From the NCBI GenBank assembly GCA_020637895.1, contig JACKJP010000007.1, positions 1 to 64,000 on the forward strand: DNA of 64,000 bases, read 5' to 3'. The first letter of the stretch is position 1, and each line of letters starts with the position of its first letter. Positions 25,719 through 34,166 of this stretch are shown piece after piece. The notes beneath the pieces were generated by a model, which had not been told where the DNA came from, ran no database searches, and worked only from the letters and a program-made list of their open reading frames with translations. The stretch is from Rhodobiaceae bacterium. Lineage in GTDB: Bacteria; Pseudomonadota; Alphaproteobacteria; Rhizobiales; Tepidamorphaceae. The position numbers were made by a program, and so were the translations under genes.

Positions 25719-25753
25719 ATAAGGCCCCGGCGCCAGAAGCGCCGGGGCCTTAT
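25719..25753. terminator. strong bidirectional-type hairpin
   Basis: A perfect 15-base stem (ATAAGGCCCCGGCGC, 5-base loop) has A/T-rich flanks on both sides. It lies 12 bases downstream of the minus-strand 20-codon ORF and could end that transcript, or end an RNA coming from the left. Confidence 0.75.
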
Positions 25754-25764
25754 TCGTGCAGGCT

Positions 25765-25827
25765 CTAGAAGATCAGAAAGATCAGACTGAGAACACTCAC
25801 GTTAAATAGATATTCGGCGATACGCAT
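25765..25827 (-). CDS. possible hydrophobic micropeptide (20 codons)
   Basis: The frame begins MRIAEYLFNV and continues as an uninterrupted hydrophobic stretch ending IFLIF, long enough to span a membrane. A strong hairpin terminator follows the stop by 12 bases. The ribosome binding site (CCCAGG) is weak. It may be a membrane micropeptide or toxin-like peptide, or simply part of an untranslated RNA. I do not recognise it. Confidence 0.3.
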   Translation of the reverse strand: MRIAEYLFNVSVLSLIFLIF

Positions 25828-26014
25828 TACCTGGGAACTCGCACGCTACTCAACATCAGCGATGCTAGTCGGCACGTCTTAACATCGGCTGAATGCGAAG
25901 GGCCGCGATGTCGATTTCCTTGCTTCCGCCCTCGCCGCAGCCGCTTTGAAATGCAAGAATTGTCGATGATTCGCGGGCTAGCGCGCCGCGTGAGACGGGA
26001 CCATCTCAATAGCT

Positions 26015-28045
26015 ATGGCCAACAGCACGGCAAAGACAGAGAACCTCTTTGAGGAACCGGCCGCGCCATCACCGGCGAGCGCGCCGCGACGATCCGCGAA
26101 GGCCATCGGCGAAGATGGTTACACAGCTGCCGATATTGAGGTCCTTGAGGGGCTGGAGCCGGTCCGCCGCCGTCCCGGCATGTATATCGGCGGAACGGAC
26201 GAGCGGGCGCTGCATCACCTCTTTGCCGAAGTCATCGACAACTCGATGGACGAGGCCGTTGCAGGGCACGCAAGCTTCATCGATGTGGAGCTATCCGCCG
26301 ACGGCACGCTGACGGTCACCGATAACGGCCGGGGCATTCCCGTCGATCCGCATCCCAAATTTCCGGGGAAGTCGGCGCTCGAAGTCATCATGACGACGCT
26401 GCACGCGGGCGGCAAATTCGATTCTGCCGTTTACGACACGTCGGGCGGCCTCCACGGCGTCGGCATTTCCGTCGTGAACGCACTATCGGAATTTCTGGAA
26501 GTCGAAGTGGCGCGCGGCCGGCGGCTCTACCGGCAGACTTTCGCGCGCGGCCATGCCCAGGGACCGCTGGAAGATCTCGGCGAGGTCATGAACCGGCGGG
26601 GCACCCGAACCCGTTTCCGGCCCGATCCGCAGATTTTCGGCCGAAATGCGGTGTTCAGCCCGGCTCGGATTTTCCGCATGACGCGGTCCAAGGCCTATCT
26701 CTACGGCGGAGTCGAGATCCGCTGGAACTGCGATCCGTCCCTGCTTCCAGCCGACGGCTCTGTCCCGGCGAAGGAGACGTTGCATTTCCCGGGCGGGCTC
26801 AAGGATTTCCTGAGCGCGGAAATTGCCGGCGACACGCTGGTCGTACCGGACATCTTCGCCGGCAAGATCAAACGCGAGGGCGGCCACGGTTCGCTGGAAT
26901 GGGCGGTGGGCTGGTTTGCCGGTCGCGACGGGTTTCTCAATTCCTATTGCAACACCGTTCCCACGCCCGAGGGCGGCACCCATGAGAGCGGCTTTCGCAG
27001 CGCCATGCTTCGGGCCCTCAAGGGCTACGGGGAGCTTTCGGGCAACAGGAAGGCCGGTATCATCAGCGGCGAAGACATCATGGCTTCAAGCGGAGCGATG
27101 CTTTCCGTCTTCATCCGGGAGCCGGAGTTTCAGGGCCAGACGAAGGACAAGCTGGCGACGGTCGAGGCGGCGCGCATCGTCGAACAGGCGGTTCGCGATC
27201 AGATGGATCACTGGCTAACAGCCAGCCCGCAACAGGCTGGCAAACTCCTGGACTGGATCGTTGAACGCGCCGAGGAGCGCGTTCGACGGCGCCAGGAAAA
27301 GGATGTCAGCCGAAAAAGCGCGGTGCGCAAGTTGCGCCTGCCCGGCAAGCTTGCGGACTGTTCCGACCAGACAGCGCAGGACACCGAAATCTTTATCGTC
27401 GAAGGCGATTCCGCCGGCGGATCGGCAAAGCAGGCGCGAGATCGCCGGCGTCAGGCCATTCTTCCGCTGCGCGGCAAGATCCTGAACGTTGCCAATGCCG
27501 GTCGCGAGAAGATCGTCCAGAACCAGCAGATCGCGGATCTGATTCAGGCGCTGGGTTGCGGCACCGGAAAACACTTCCAGTTGCAGGACCTGCGCTATGA
27601 GCGGGTCATCATCATGACGGATGCCGACGTCGATGGTGCGCACATCGCCTCCTTGCTGCTGACGTTTTTCTACCGCGAGATGCGCCCGCTCATCGAATCC
27701 GGTCATCTGTTCCTGGCCGTTCCCCCTCTCTACCGCATCAGCCAGGGTGGCAAGACGCTCTATGCGCGCGACGATGCCCACAAGGACGAACTGCTCGCAC
27801 GCGAATTCGCAGGTCGTGGAAAAGTCGAGATCGGACGCTTCAAAGGCCTTGGCGAAATGATGCCCGCGCAGCTCAAGGAAACGACAATGGACCCGTCCCG
27901 CCGGACGCTTCTCCGCGTAGAGATCGTCAGCGGCGAAGAAGAGGCGACCGCAGGTTCCGTCGGCAATCTTATGGGCAACAGCCCGGAACTCAGGTTCCGC
28001 TTCATTCAGGAAAATGCGGCGTTTGCCGAAGATCTGGATGTCTAG
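26015..28045 (+). CDS. parE: DNA topoisomerase IV subunit B
   Basis: This 676-residue ATPase subunit decatenates daughter chromosomes together with ParC. The GHKL ATPase site includes VIDNSMDEAVAG, VTDNGRGIPVD and GLHGVGISVVNALS; the TOPRIM domain near residue 463 has EGDSAGGSAKQARDR and DADVDGAHI. The absence of the ~170-residue GyrB insertion and the RRRQAILPLRGKILNV sequence favour ParE over GyrB. The first ~35 residues are a polar, Ala/Pro-rich extension. The ribosome binding site is weak. Confidence 0.93.
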   Translation: MANSTAKTENLFEEPAAPSPASAPRRSAKAIGEDGYTAADIEVLEGLEPVRRRPGMYIGGTDERALHHLFAEVIDNSMDEAVAGHASFIDVELSADGTLTVTDNGRGIPVDPHPKFPGKSALEVIMTTLHAGGKFDSAVYDTSGGLHGVGISVVNALSEFLEVEVARGRRLYRQTFARGHAQGPLEDLGEVMNRRGTRTRFRPDPQIFGRNAVFSPARIFRMTRSKAYLYGGVEIRWNCDPSLLPADGSVPAKETLHFPGGLKDFLSAEIAGDTLVVPDIFAGKIKREGGHGSLEWAVGWFAGRDGFLNSYCNTVPTPEGGTHESGFRSAMLRALKGYGELSGNRKAGIISGEDIMASSGAMLSVFIREPEFQGQTKDKLATVEAARIVEQAVRDQMDHWLTASPQQAGKLLDWIVERAEERVRRRQEKDVSRKSAVRKLRLPGKLADCSDQTAQDTEIFIVEGDSAGGSAKQARDRRRQAILPLRGKILNVANAGREKIVQNQQIADLIQALGCGTGKHFQLQDLRYERVIIMTDADVDGAHIASLLLTFFYREMRPLIESGHLFLAVPPLYRISQGGKTLYARDDAHKDELLAREFAGRGKVEIGRFKGLGEMMPAQLKETTMDPSRRTLLRVEIVSGEEEATAGSVGNLMGNSPELRFRFIQENAAFAEDLDV

Positions 28046-28159
28046 GCAAGAAGTCGCCGCCCTGCCCTTCCGACGTCCATGACCGCCCTTGATTGCACCA
28101 ATAGGCGTCAATAAGCGTACAAACACCCGCCAAACGGGCATTTTACGGGCTTTCGCGCA

Positions 28160-28187
28160 TTGACTTGTCGCGACAAGCCAATAGGGT
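28160..28187 (+). promoter_or_regulatory. putative promoter with spacer palindrome upstream of the DEAD-box gene
   Basis: TTGACT (28160-28165) and TAGGGT (28182-28187) are 16 bases apart and resemble sigma-70 -35 and -10 boxes. The perfect 14-base palindrome CTTGTCGCGACAAG (28164-28177) lies between and partly over them, a position typical of a repressor site. The leader from here to the ATG is about 80 bases and contains G/C-rich inverted segments. Confidence 0.5.
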
Positions 28188-28274
28188 GCGCCAGACGCAG
28201 GGAAGAAAAAGCCCCCTTGCGAAGCGGGCGCCCCGGCCCGTTCCAGGCCGCGGGCCTATGGAAAACAGGTATCG

Positions 28275-29621
28275 ATGTCATTTGAAGAACTGGGACTGAG
28301 CGCCAAGGTGCTCGATGCGGTCGCACAGGCCGGCTACACCGAACCCACGCCCATCCAGGCGCAGGCCATTCCGCATGTCCTGGCCGGCAAGGATGTGATG
28401 GGCATCGCACAGACCGGCACCGGCAAGACAGCATCCTTCGTGCTGCCGATGTTGACGCGTATCGAAACCGGGCGTGCCCGGGCTCGGATGCCGCGGACGC
28501 TCATTCTTGAGCCGACACGCGAACTCGCGGCCCAGGTCGAGCAGAACTTCGAGACGTATGGCAAGAATCACCGGCTGACCGTCGCCCTGCTTATCGGAGG
28601 CGTCTCTTTCGACGAGCAGGAAAAGAAGCTGATGCGCGGCGCGGACGTCCTGATCGCGACGCCAGGCCGCCTGCTTGACCATTTCGAGCGCGGCAAGCTG
28701 CTCATGACGGGCGTCGAGATCCTCGTGATCGACGAGGCCGATCGCATGCTCGATATGGGCTTCATTCCGGATATCGAACGCATCTGCAAACTGGTGCCGC
28801 CGCGCCGGCAGACACTCTTCTTCTCCGCCACCATGCCGCCGGAGATCAAGCGGCTGACAGAGCAGTTCCTTCGCGATCCGGTCATGGTCCAGACCGCCCG
28901 CACCTCTTCTGCCGCTGAAACGGTAACGCAACGGGTTGTGAAGGCTCCCTCCACGCCGAAAGAGAAGCGCGCGGTCCTTCGGCGCGAAATCAACGCGGCC
29001 GAGAACCTCAACAACGCAATCATTTTCTGCAACCGCAAGCGCGACGTCGCGGTCCTCGAGCGCAGCCTGTCGCGCCATGGCTTCAATGCCGGAGCGCTGC
29101 ACGGCGACCTCGACCAGCATCAGCGAATGGCGACGCTGGAGAAATTTCGCAACCGCACGTTGACGATCCTCGTTGCCAGCGATGTGGCCGCCAGAGGCCT
29201 CGACATCCCAGATGTCAGCCATGTCTTCAACATGGATGTCCCTACCCATGCGGAGGACTACGTCCACCGTATCGGTCGAACCGGACGTGCTGGCCGCACA
29301 GGAACTGCCGTTACGTTGGTAACGCGTTCCGAGAAAAAATACATAGATGCAATCGAGCAGCTTCTTGGGCGTCAGATTGCTGTCGATGAAGACAAGGCCG
29401 CCACGCCGGTTGAAGAGGCCAAGCCGGAATCGAAGCCCAGGCCTGACAATTCCCGCAAGCGCAATCACGAAGGCGAAAAGCGCAGGGAGCCGGTTCAGAG
29501 CAAGCCAGACCACGACGCAAAACGTCGCCCCGACACGCGCAAGGGTCGCAGGGACCGCGAAGAAGATGACGGTAAGGTTGTTGGCTTTGGCGATCACACG
29601 CCGAATTTTCTGGTCCGATAG
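28275..29621 (+). CDS. rhlE: DEAD-box ATP-dependent RNA helicase (RhlE type)
   Basis: The 448-residue protein unwinds RNA duplexes in ribosome assembly or mRNA decay. The Q motif (TEPTPIQAQAIP), AQTGTGKTASF, PTRELAAQ, TPGRLLDHF, DEADRMLDMGF, SATM, and HRIGRTGRAGR motifs are in order. The tail after about residue 375 is charged and Arg/Lys-rich, typical of RhlE for RNA binding. The gene symbol is by closest family resemblance; other alphaproteobacterial DEAD paralogues are possible. Confidence 0.88.
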   Translation: MSFEELGLSAKVLDAVAQAGYTEPTPIQAQAIPHVLAGKDVMGIAQTGTGKTASFVLPMLTRIETGRARARMPRTLILEPTRELAAQVEQNFETYGKNHRLTVALLIGGVSFDEQEKKLMRGADVLIATPGRLLDHFERGKLLMTGVEILVIDEADRMLDMGFIPDIERICKLVPPRRQTLFFSATMPPEIKRLTEQFLRDPVMVQTARTSSAAETVTQRVVKAPSTPKEKRAVLRREINAAENLNNAIIFCNRKRDVAVLERSLSRHGFNAGALHGDLDQHQRMATLEKFRNRTLTILVASDVAARGLDIPDVSHVFNMDVPTHAEDYVHRIGRTGRAGRTGTAVTLVTRSEKKYIDAIEQLLGRQIAVDEDKAATPVEEAKPESKPRPDNSRKRNHEGEKRREPVQSKPDHDAKRRPDTRKGRRDREEDDGKVVGFGDHTPNFLVR

Positions 29622-29731
29622 CCGTCGGGCCTGAGGATATGCGTCGCGATCGTCTACCGCTACGGTATGTCGTCCGGGACAGGCTGACGTATACGAAAGA
29701 CCCTACGTCATTTACCCCCTTTTAAGCTGAT

Positions 29732-29751
29732 CCGGTTTATTACTTAACCGG
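29732..29751. promoter_or_regulatory. dyad upstream of the diguanylate cyclase
   Basis: CCGGTT-N8-AACCGG is centred about 50 bases before the ATG of the GGDEF gene. It could be an operator or leader hairpin; no regulator can be named. Confidence 0.35.
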
Positions 29752-29793
29752 GAAACAAGAGACGGCACCAAGCATTCGGCTTGAGGGGGACTG

Positions 29794-30843
29794 ATGCAGC
29801 ACGATGAAATTGTGCGGACTTACGCACATGGCGAGACTGCCCTGAAATACCTCAAAGCGAACGAAACGCCCGCTTTTCCGCGCAACTATGAGCTTTGGTA
29901 CACGTATTCTTCCGGCCTCAACCGGGAGTTGAACCAGGCGATCAATGAAGCGCTGAGAGCCCATGGCAGCCTCTCGCCTTCAATGACTGACAAGATCTAC
30001 GAAGAATTCGTCTCCCCTGCGGTTCTTACAGAACGCGTAGGCAAGGTCAGCGGCGAACTTACCGGCGAGGTTGCTGAAATCATCAAGGCTCTGGCGCGCG
30101 CAGGCGGTTCGGTCGGAACTTACGGCGACGCCCTGAAGACGGTGATGGATGATCTCGACGAAGTCGATTCGACTGCGAAACTGCAGCCCATCCTTTCAAG
30201 CATCATCGACGCGACCCGGGAAATGGAGACCCAGAACAGCCAGCTGGAAAAGCGGCTCCAGGAATCGCAGTCACACATTTCGGAACTCCAGCAAACCCTC
30301 GAATCGATCCGTTTTGAATCGCTTACCGATCAGCTTACGGGCCTTGCCAACCGCAAGCGATTCGATGAGGCCCTGCTCACGGCGTTGAACGCTGCCGAAG
30401 AGACAGGCAATGCGATGTGCCTGATTCTCGGTGACGTCGATCATTTCAAAAAATTCAACGACACGTTTGGACACCAGACCGGCGATCAGGTGTTGCGCCT
30501 TGTCGCCGCGACGCTTCGCAACAACGTCAAGGGCCAGGATACGGCTGCCCGATATGGCGGCGAGGAGTTCGGCATTGTACTGCCGCGGACGGATCTGGAA
30601 TCGGCCTTCAGCCTTGCCGATCAGATCCGTGAAGTCATCAAGGCCAAGGAACTGATCAAACGTTCGACGGGCGAGAGCCTCGGCCGCGTGACAATGTCTT
30701 TCGGCGTCGCCGTCTATCACCCGAACGATACGGCCGAGACGATCATCGAACGTGCAGACGCGGCACTCTATGCTGCCAAACGTACGGGGCGCGATCGTGT
30801 CATGCGTGAAAGCGGCCACGCCGAAGAGAGCGCGGTCGCCTAA
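29794..30843 (+). CDS. diguanylate cyclase (GGDEF domain)
   Basis: The 349-residue protein should make cyclic di-GMP from two GTP. The GGDEF domain (about 175-340) carries the active-site motif YGGEEFGIVL and the preceding metal/substrate residues in LGDVDHFKKFNDTFGH. The allosteric I-site position five residues before GGEEF reads KGQD instead of RxxD. The N-terminal ~150 residues form a soluble helical region (HGETALKYLKANETPAFPRN) followed by a coiled coil (about 140-175); there is no membrane helix or signal peptide. This N-terminal region recurs in alphaproteobacterial cyclases, as I recall. It is transcribed alone. Confidence 0.92.
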   Translation: MQHDEIVRTYAHGETALKYLKANETPAFPRNYELWYTYSSGLNRELNQAINEALRAHGSLSPSMTDKIYEEFVSPAVLTERVGKVSGELTGEVAEIIKALARAGGSVGTYGDALKTVMDDLDEVDSTAKLQPILSSIIDATREMETQNSQLEKRLQESQSHISELQQTLESIRFESLTDQLTGLANRKRFDEALLTALNAAEETGNAMCLILGDVDHFKKFNDTFGHQTGDQVLRLVAATLRNNVKGQDTAARYGGEEFGIVLPRTDLESAFSLADQIREVIKAKELIKRSTGESLGRVTMSFGVAVYHPNDTAETIIERADAALYAAKRTGRDRVMRESGHAEESAVA

Positions 30844-30885
30844 TTCTTCCAGAGTCTCAGGAAATCGGTCTAACTAGCTGATTAT

Positions 30886-31248
30886 CTATCGCGAAGCTGG
30901 AACAAGGTTCACGGATTCGCCGCAGCCGCAGGCCGAAACTTCATTCGGATTCCTGAAGACGAACTGCGCTGCAAGCTTATCGACCTGATAGTCCATTTCC
31001 GTCCCCAGCAGGAACAGTACGGCGGACGGATCCAGGAATACCCTGGCACCGTCTTCCTCGATCACATCGTCTCCGGGCTGTGGCGTATCCACAAGCTCCA
31101 TCTTGTAGCTCATGCCGGCGCAGCCGCCTTTCTCGATGCCAAGTCGCAGGCCGGCCTCGCCGGAATCGCGGGACGCCAGCAGCTCGCGGATACGTTCAGC
31201 GGCGGCCGGGGTTATCGACATCGCTGATGGGAGGAAGCTCTTGTTCAC
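30886..31248 (-). CDS. sufA: iron-sulfur assembly A-type carrier (SufA/HesB family)
   Basis: The 120-residue A-type carrier transfers Fe-S clusters to target proteins. The three ligand cysteines are C43 (GGCAGMSY), C107 and C109 (ACGCGES). It is the last gene of the suf operon, 73 bases after sufT. Translation probably starts at a GTG preceded by AGGTTGA; an ATG nine codons later (MSITPAAA) would give a more compact protein but lacks a ribosome binding site. Distinguishing SufA, IscA and ErpA rests on location. Confidence 0.92.
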   Translation of the reverse strand: MNKSFLPSAMSITPAAAERIRELLASRDSGEAGLRLGIEKGGCAGMSYKMELVDTPQPGDDVIEEDGARVFLDPSAVLFLLGTEMDYQVDKLAAQFVFRNPNEVSACGCGESVNLVPASR

Positions 31249-31321
31249 TTCAACCTGCCCTTCTCATTCCATTGTGACCGGCACACGGTCCTGATCATCG
31301 ATATAGGCGCGAAAGCGAATA

Positions 31322-31735
31322 TTACCACATATTCAGCGCGGCGCGCGCTTCGTCCGACATACGGCTCATGTCCCATGGGGGGTCGAACACCATATTGACC
31401 TCGACCGGTCCGACACCCTCGACGGAGGAGACCGCGTTCTCGACCCATATCGGCATTTCGCCTGCCACCGGACATGCAGGCGCGGTGAGCGTCATGTCAA
31501 TTTTGACGGAACGATCGTCCTCCAGCTCAACCTTGTAAATGAGGCCAAGCTCGTAGATGTCGGCGGGTATTTCCGGGTCATAGACCGTCTTCAGCGCTGC
31601 GATGATATCGTCGGTCAGCCGCGCGACCTCTTCAGGCGGCAGTTTGACGGCATCGTTCACGGCAACGGTATCAGCGGCCTTTTCGGCAGCTTTATCCGTG
31701 ATTTCCGTATCCGTTGTCATATCGCCCACCTTCAT
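31322..31735 (-). CDS. sufT: SufT (DUF59/MIP18-family Fe-S maturation factor)
   Basis: The 137-residue protein belongs to the DUF59 family, needed for maturation of Fe-S proteins. The core (about 37-137) has YDPEIPADIYELGLIY and the cysteine motif TLTAPACPVAGEMP (C88), and it ends in the typical Met/Trp-containing C-terminus. The first ~30 residues are an acidic low-complexity extension. Its ATG overlaps the sufS stop (ATGA). Function follows the established SufT family and operon position. Confidence 0.92.
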   Translation of the reverse strand: MKVGDMTTDTEITDKAAEKAADTVAVNDAVKLPPEEVARLTDDIIAALKTVYDPEIPADIYELGLIYKVELEDDRSVKIDMTLTAPACPVAGEMPIWVENAVSSVEGVGPVEVNMVFDPPWDMSRMSDEARAALNMW

Positions 31736-32964
31736 TCGAAGAACATCCTTGCCTTGTCGACCGCTTCGACGAGCCGGTCGACCTCGGCCCTTGTATTATA
31801 CATGGCAATCGACGCCCTGCATGTCGAGGTTACGCCAAATCGCTCCAGCAGCGGCATCGCGCAATGCGTTCCGGCCCGCACCGCCACACCATAGCGATCG
31901 AGCACCGTTGATACATCGTGCGCATGTGTTGTTCCCAGCGCAAAGGAAATGATGGCGCCCTTGCCCGGGGCCGTTCCGATGATACGCAGCGAATTGATCT
32001 TCGACAGCTGATCATGCGCATAGGCGCCAAGCGATGCTTCATGCGCAGCGATCGCGGACCGGCCAATCCTTTCCATATATTCAAGCGATGCGGCAAGACC
32101 GATCGCCTGGACGATGGGCGGCGTGCCTGCCTCGAAACGATGCGGCACCTTTCCGTATGTGACGGTTTCCGTCGTGACGACGTCGATCATTTCGCCGCCA
32201 CCGTTGAACGGCGGCATGGAATCGAGGAGCGCCTTGCGCCCCCACAGAACGCCAATTCCGGTCGGTCCGTAGGTTTTGTGGCCTGTGAAGCAATAGAAAT
32301 CGCAACCAAGCGCCTGGACATCGACTGGCATATGAACCGCGCCCTGACTTCCATCGACAAACAGGATGATCCCGCGCTCACGGCAGATCGCAGCGATTTC
32401 CCTGATAGGCGTGACCGTGCCCAGCACATTCGACATATGTGTGAGGGCTACGATTTTCGTTTTGGGCCCAAGCAGCTTCACGAACTCGTCGACGAGGAAT
32501 ACGCCCTCGTCATCGATTGGCGCCCAGCGGAGAGCGACGCCCTTGCGCTGGCGAAGCATGTGCCAGGGAACGATATTGGCGTGATGCTCCATGATCGACA
32601 GGACGATCTCATCGCCCTCGCCCAGTCGCTCGCCAAGACAAAAGGCTGCCAGATTGATCGCTTCGGTCGCCGATCGGGTGAAGATGACCTCATCGACGCT
32701 GGGCGCGTTGATAAAGCGCCTGACCGTTTCGCGCGCGTTCTCGAAATTGTCGGTCGCCAGATTGGACAGATAGTGCAGACCGCGATGAACGTTCGCATAC
32801 TCGGCCGAATAGGCCTGCTGGACGCGGTCCAGCATGGCTTTCGGCTTCTGGGCCGAAGCGGCATTGTCGAGATAGGTCAGCGGCTTTCCATGCACCTCAA
32901 GCTCGAGGATCGGAAAGTCCTTCCGGATCGCTTCCACATCGTATGCTGACATATTCACCGTCAT
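31732..32964 (-). CDS. sufS: cysteine desulfurase SufS
   Basis: This 410-residue PLP enzyme removes sulfur from cysteine for Fe-S assembly. The PLP lysine is in FTGHKTYGPTGIGVLWG, and the active-site cysteine is in RAGTHCAMPLLERFG, the group II (SufS/CsdA) pattern. TRSATEAINLAA and the HHANIVPW motif are also typical. It follows sufD by 3 bases and overlaps sufT. No sufE is in the window, so its sulfur acceptor must be elsewhere or be SufB directly. Confidence 0.96.
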   Translation of the reverse strand: MTVNMSAYDVEAIRKDFPILELEVHGKPLTYLDNAASAQKPKAMLDRVQQAYSAEYANVHRGLHYLSNLATDNFENARETVRRFINAPSVDEVIFTRSATEAINLAAFCLGERLGEGDEIVLSIMEHHANIVPWHMLRQRKGVALRWAPIDDEGVFLVDEFVKLLGPKTKIVALTHMSNVLGTVTPIREIAAICRERGIILFVDGSQGAVHMPVDVQALGCDFYCFTGHKTYGPTGIGVLWGRKALLDSMPPFNGGGEMIDVVTTETVTYGKVPHRFEAGTPPIVQAIGLAASLEYMERIGRSAIAAHEASLGAYAHDQLSKINSLRIIGTAPGKGAIISFALGTTHAHDVSTVLDRYGVAVRAGTHCAMPLLERFGVTSTCRASIAMYNTRAEVDRLVEAVDKARMFFE

Positions 32965-32967
32965 CGC

Positions 32968-34152
32968 CTAACCCAGGTGCCGGGCAAGCCAGCCCTCGGA
33001 TACGCCGGAAAATTCAGCCGCAAGCGTCTCATCGAAATCGTCAAAGACCTCATTGGCAAAAGCCGATACCAGCATCGCCTGCGCTTCGCGGCGGGGAACC
33101 CCACGGGCCATCAGGTAAAAGAGGTAGGTGTCGTCGATCTGTCCGGTCGTCGAGCCATGGCCGCACTGAACATCGTCTGCATAGATCTCCAGTTCCGGCT
33201 TGCTGTCCGCCTCGGCGGTGTCGGACAGCATCAGCGCCTGTGACATCATCTTGCCGTCCGTCTTCTGCGCATCGGGCCTGACCAGGATCTTGCCCTGAAA
33301 GACGCTGCGGGCCTCATCATCAAGGACCGCCTTGAAAAGTTCGCGGCTCGAGCAGTCAGGCACCGCGTGATCGACGAAAAGCGTCGTATCGACATGCCGG
33401 CTGGAACCAGCAAGATGAAGTCCACGCAGGTCTCCGTTGGCACCGCTTCCCAAGAACCGGCAGCCTATATCCGTGCGCACCAGGTCGCCGCTCGACACAA
33501 CGAGCAACATACGAAAACTGGCGTTCTGGCCCAGGGTGACAGCCACACCACCGAGGTGGGTCCCGCCCGCGCCGACATCAATGTGCCGTATATAGGTAAT
33601 GTTCGTATCGTCACCCACGTGAAGGTGCGTATTCTGCAGCGACTGGCCTCCGCCGTCAGGGGCATTGACCGTTTCGACGAGCGTCGCCTGAGCGCGATCA
33701 CCGAACCGGTAGACAGAAGCAGCGTGGCTGCGCTTGCCTTGTGCCTGCGCATAGACCGCGCGCAACGGATCGCTGATCGTCGCACCCGCCTCCACGGAAG
33801 CGCTGATGCCGGTATCGGCGAACGCTGCAATCAGATCGACAATCGGGCCCTCAAAACCGGTGAAGCGTTCTTCCAGGGCGATTGGATCGATCGAATTCTC
33901 GACCCTGACACCCTTCGATTCGGCAGGAGTGGACACCGAGAACGGCGCGGGCGTCGCAATGTCACGCACCTTCATCCGCAGATCGGTGTATTTCCATTCT
34001 TCGATCCGCCGGTGCGGCAGGCCGATGTTTCTGAACCGCTCGAACAGCGCCGACCGCGCTGCGTCGTGGCCCAGCGCTTTGCCGCGCGCAGCAAAATCTT
34101 CAGCTAAGGCACGCTCCGCCGGGGTCTCTGTTCTGGCTATCTGCATCGTCAT
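32968..34152 (-). CDS. sufD: Fe-S cluster scaffold subunit SufD
   Basis: The product (about 394 residues) pairs with SufB on the SufC ATPase to form the assembly scaffold. The C-terminal beta-helix shows the family pattern, including KMMSQALMLSDTAEADSKP, IYADDVQCGHGSTTGQID and YLMARGVPRREAQAML. I chose the ATG at 34152, 14 bases after the sufC stop; an in-frame upstream TTG would overlap sufC. The cluster-related histidine in CGHGS is present. Confidence 0.94.
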   Translation of the reverse strand: MTMQIARTETPAERALAEDFAARGKALGHDAARSALFERFRNIGLPHRRIEEWKYTDLRMKVRDIATPAPFSVSTPAESKGVRVENSIDPIALEERFTGFEGPIVDLIAAFADTGISASVEAGATISDPLRAVYAQAQGKRSHAASVYRFGDRAQATLVETVNAPDGGGQSLQNTHLHVGDDTNITYIRHIDVGAGGTHLGGVAVTLGQNASFRMLLVVSSGDLVRTDIGCRFLGSGANGDLRGLHLAGSSRHVDTTLFVDHAVPDCSSRELFKAVLDDEARSVFQGKILVRPDAQKTDGKMMSQALMLSDTAEADSKPELEIYADDVQCGHGSTTGQIDDTYLFYLMARGVPRREAQAMLVSAFANEVFDDFDETLAAEFSGVSEGWLARHLG

Positions 34153-34166
34153 CACGTCAAGGCCCC

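Larger units (their letters stand above)
25385..26014. other. long intergenic region between glnA and parE
   Basis: This stretch carries no ordinary gene. It holds an 11-codon ORF with a perfect ribosome binding site (25482-25517), a GC-rich dyad GCCCGGG-N6-CCCGGGC directly after it (25528-25547), a strong 15-base hairpin (25719-25753) and a 20-codon hydrophobic ORF on the minus strand (25765-25827). Longer open frames here have composition unlike the neighbouring genes and no start signals. The parE promoter must lie near the right end; I could not place it. Confidence 0.5.

Noticed and set aside
28278..29597. A 439-codon minus-strand frame opposite the DEAD-box gene.
   Set aside because: All helicase motifs are on the plus strand; the minus frame has no family features.
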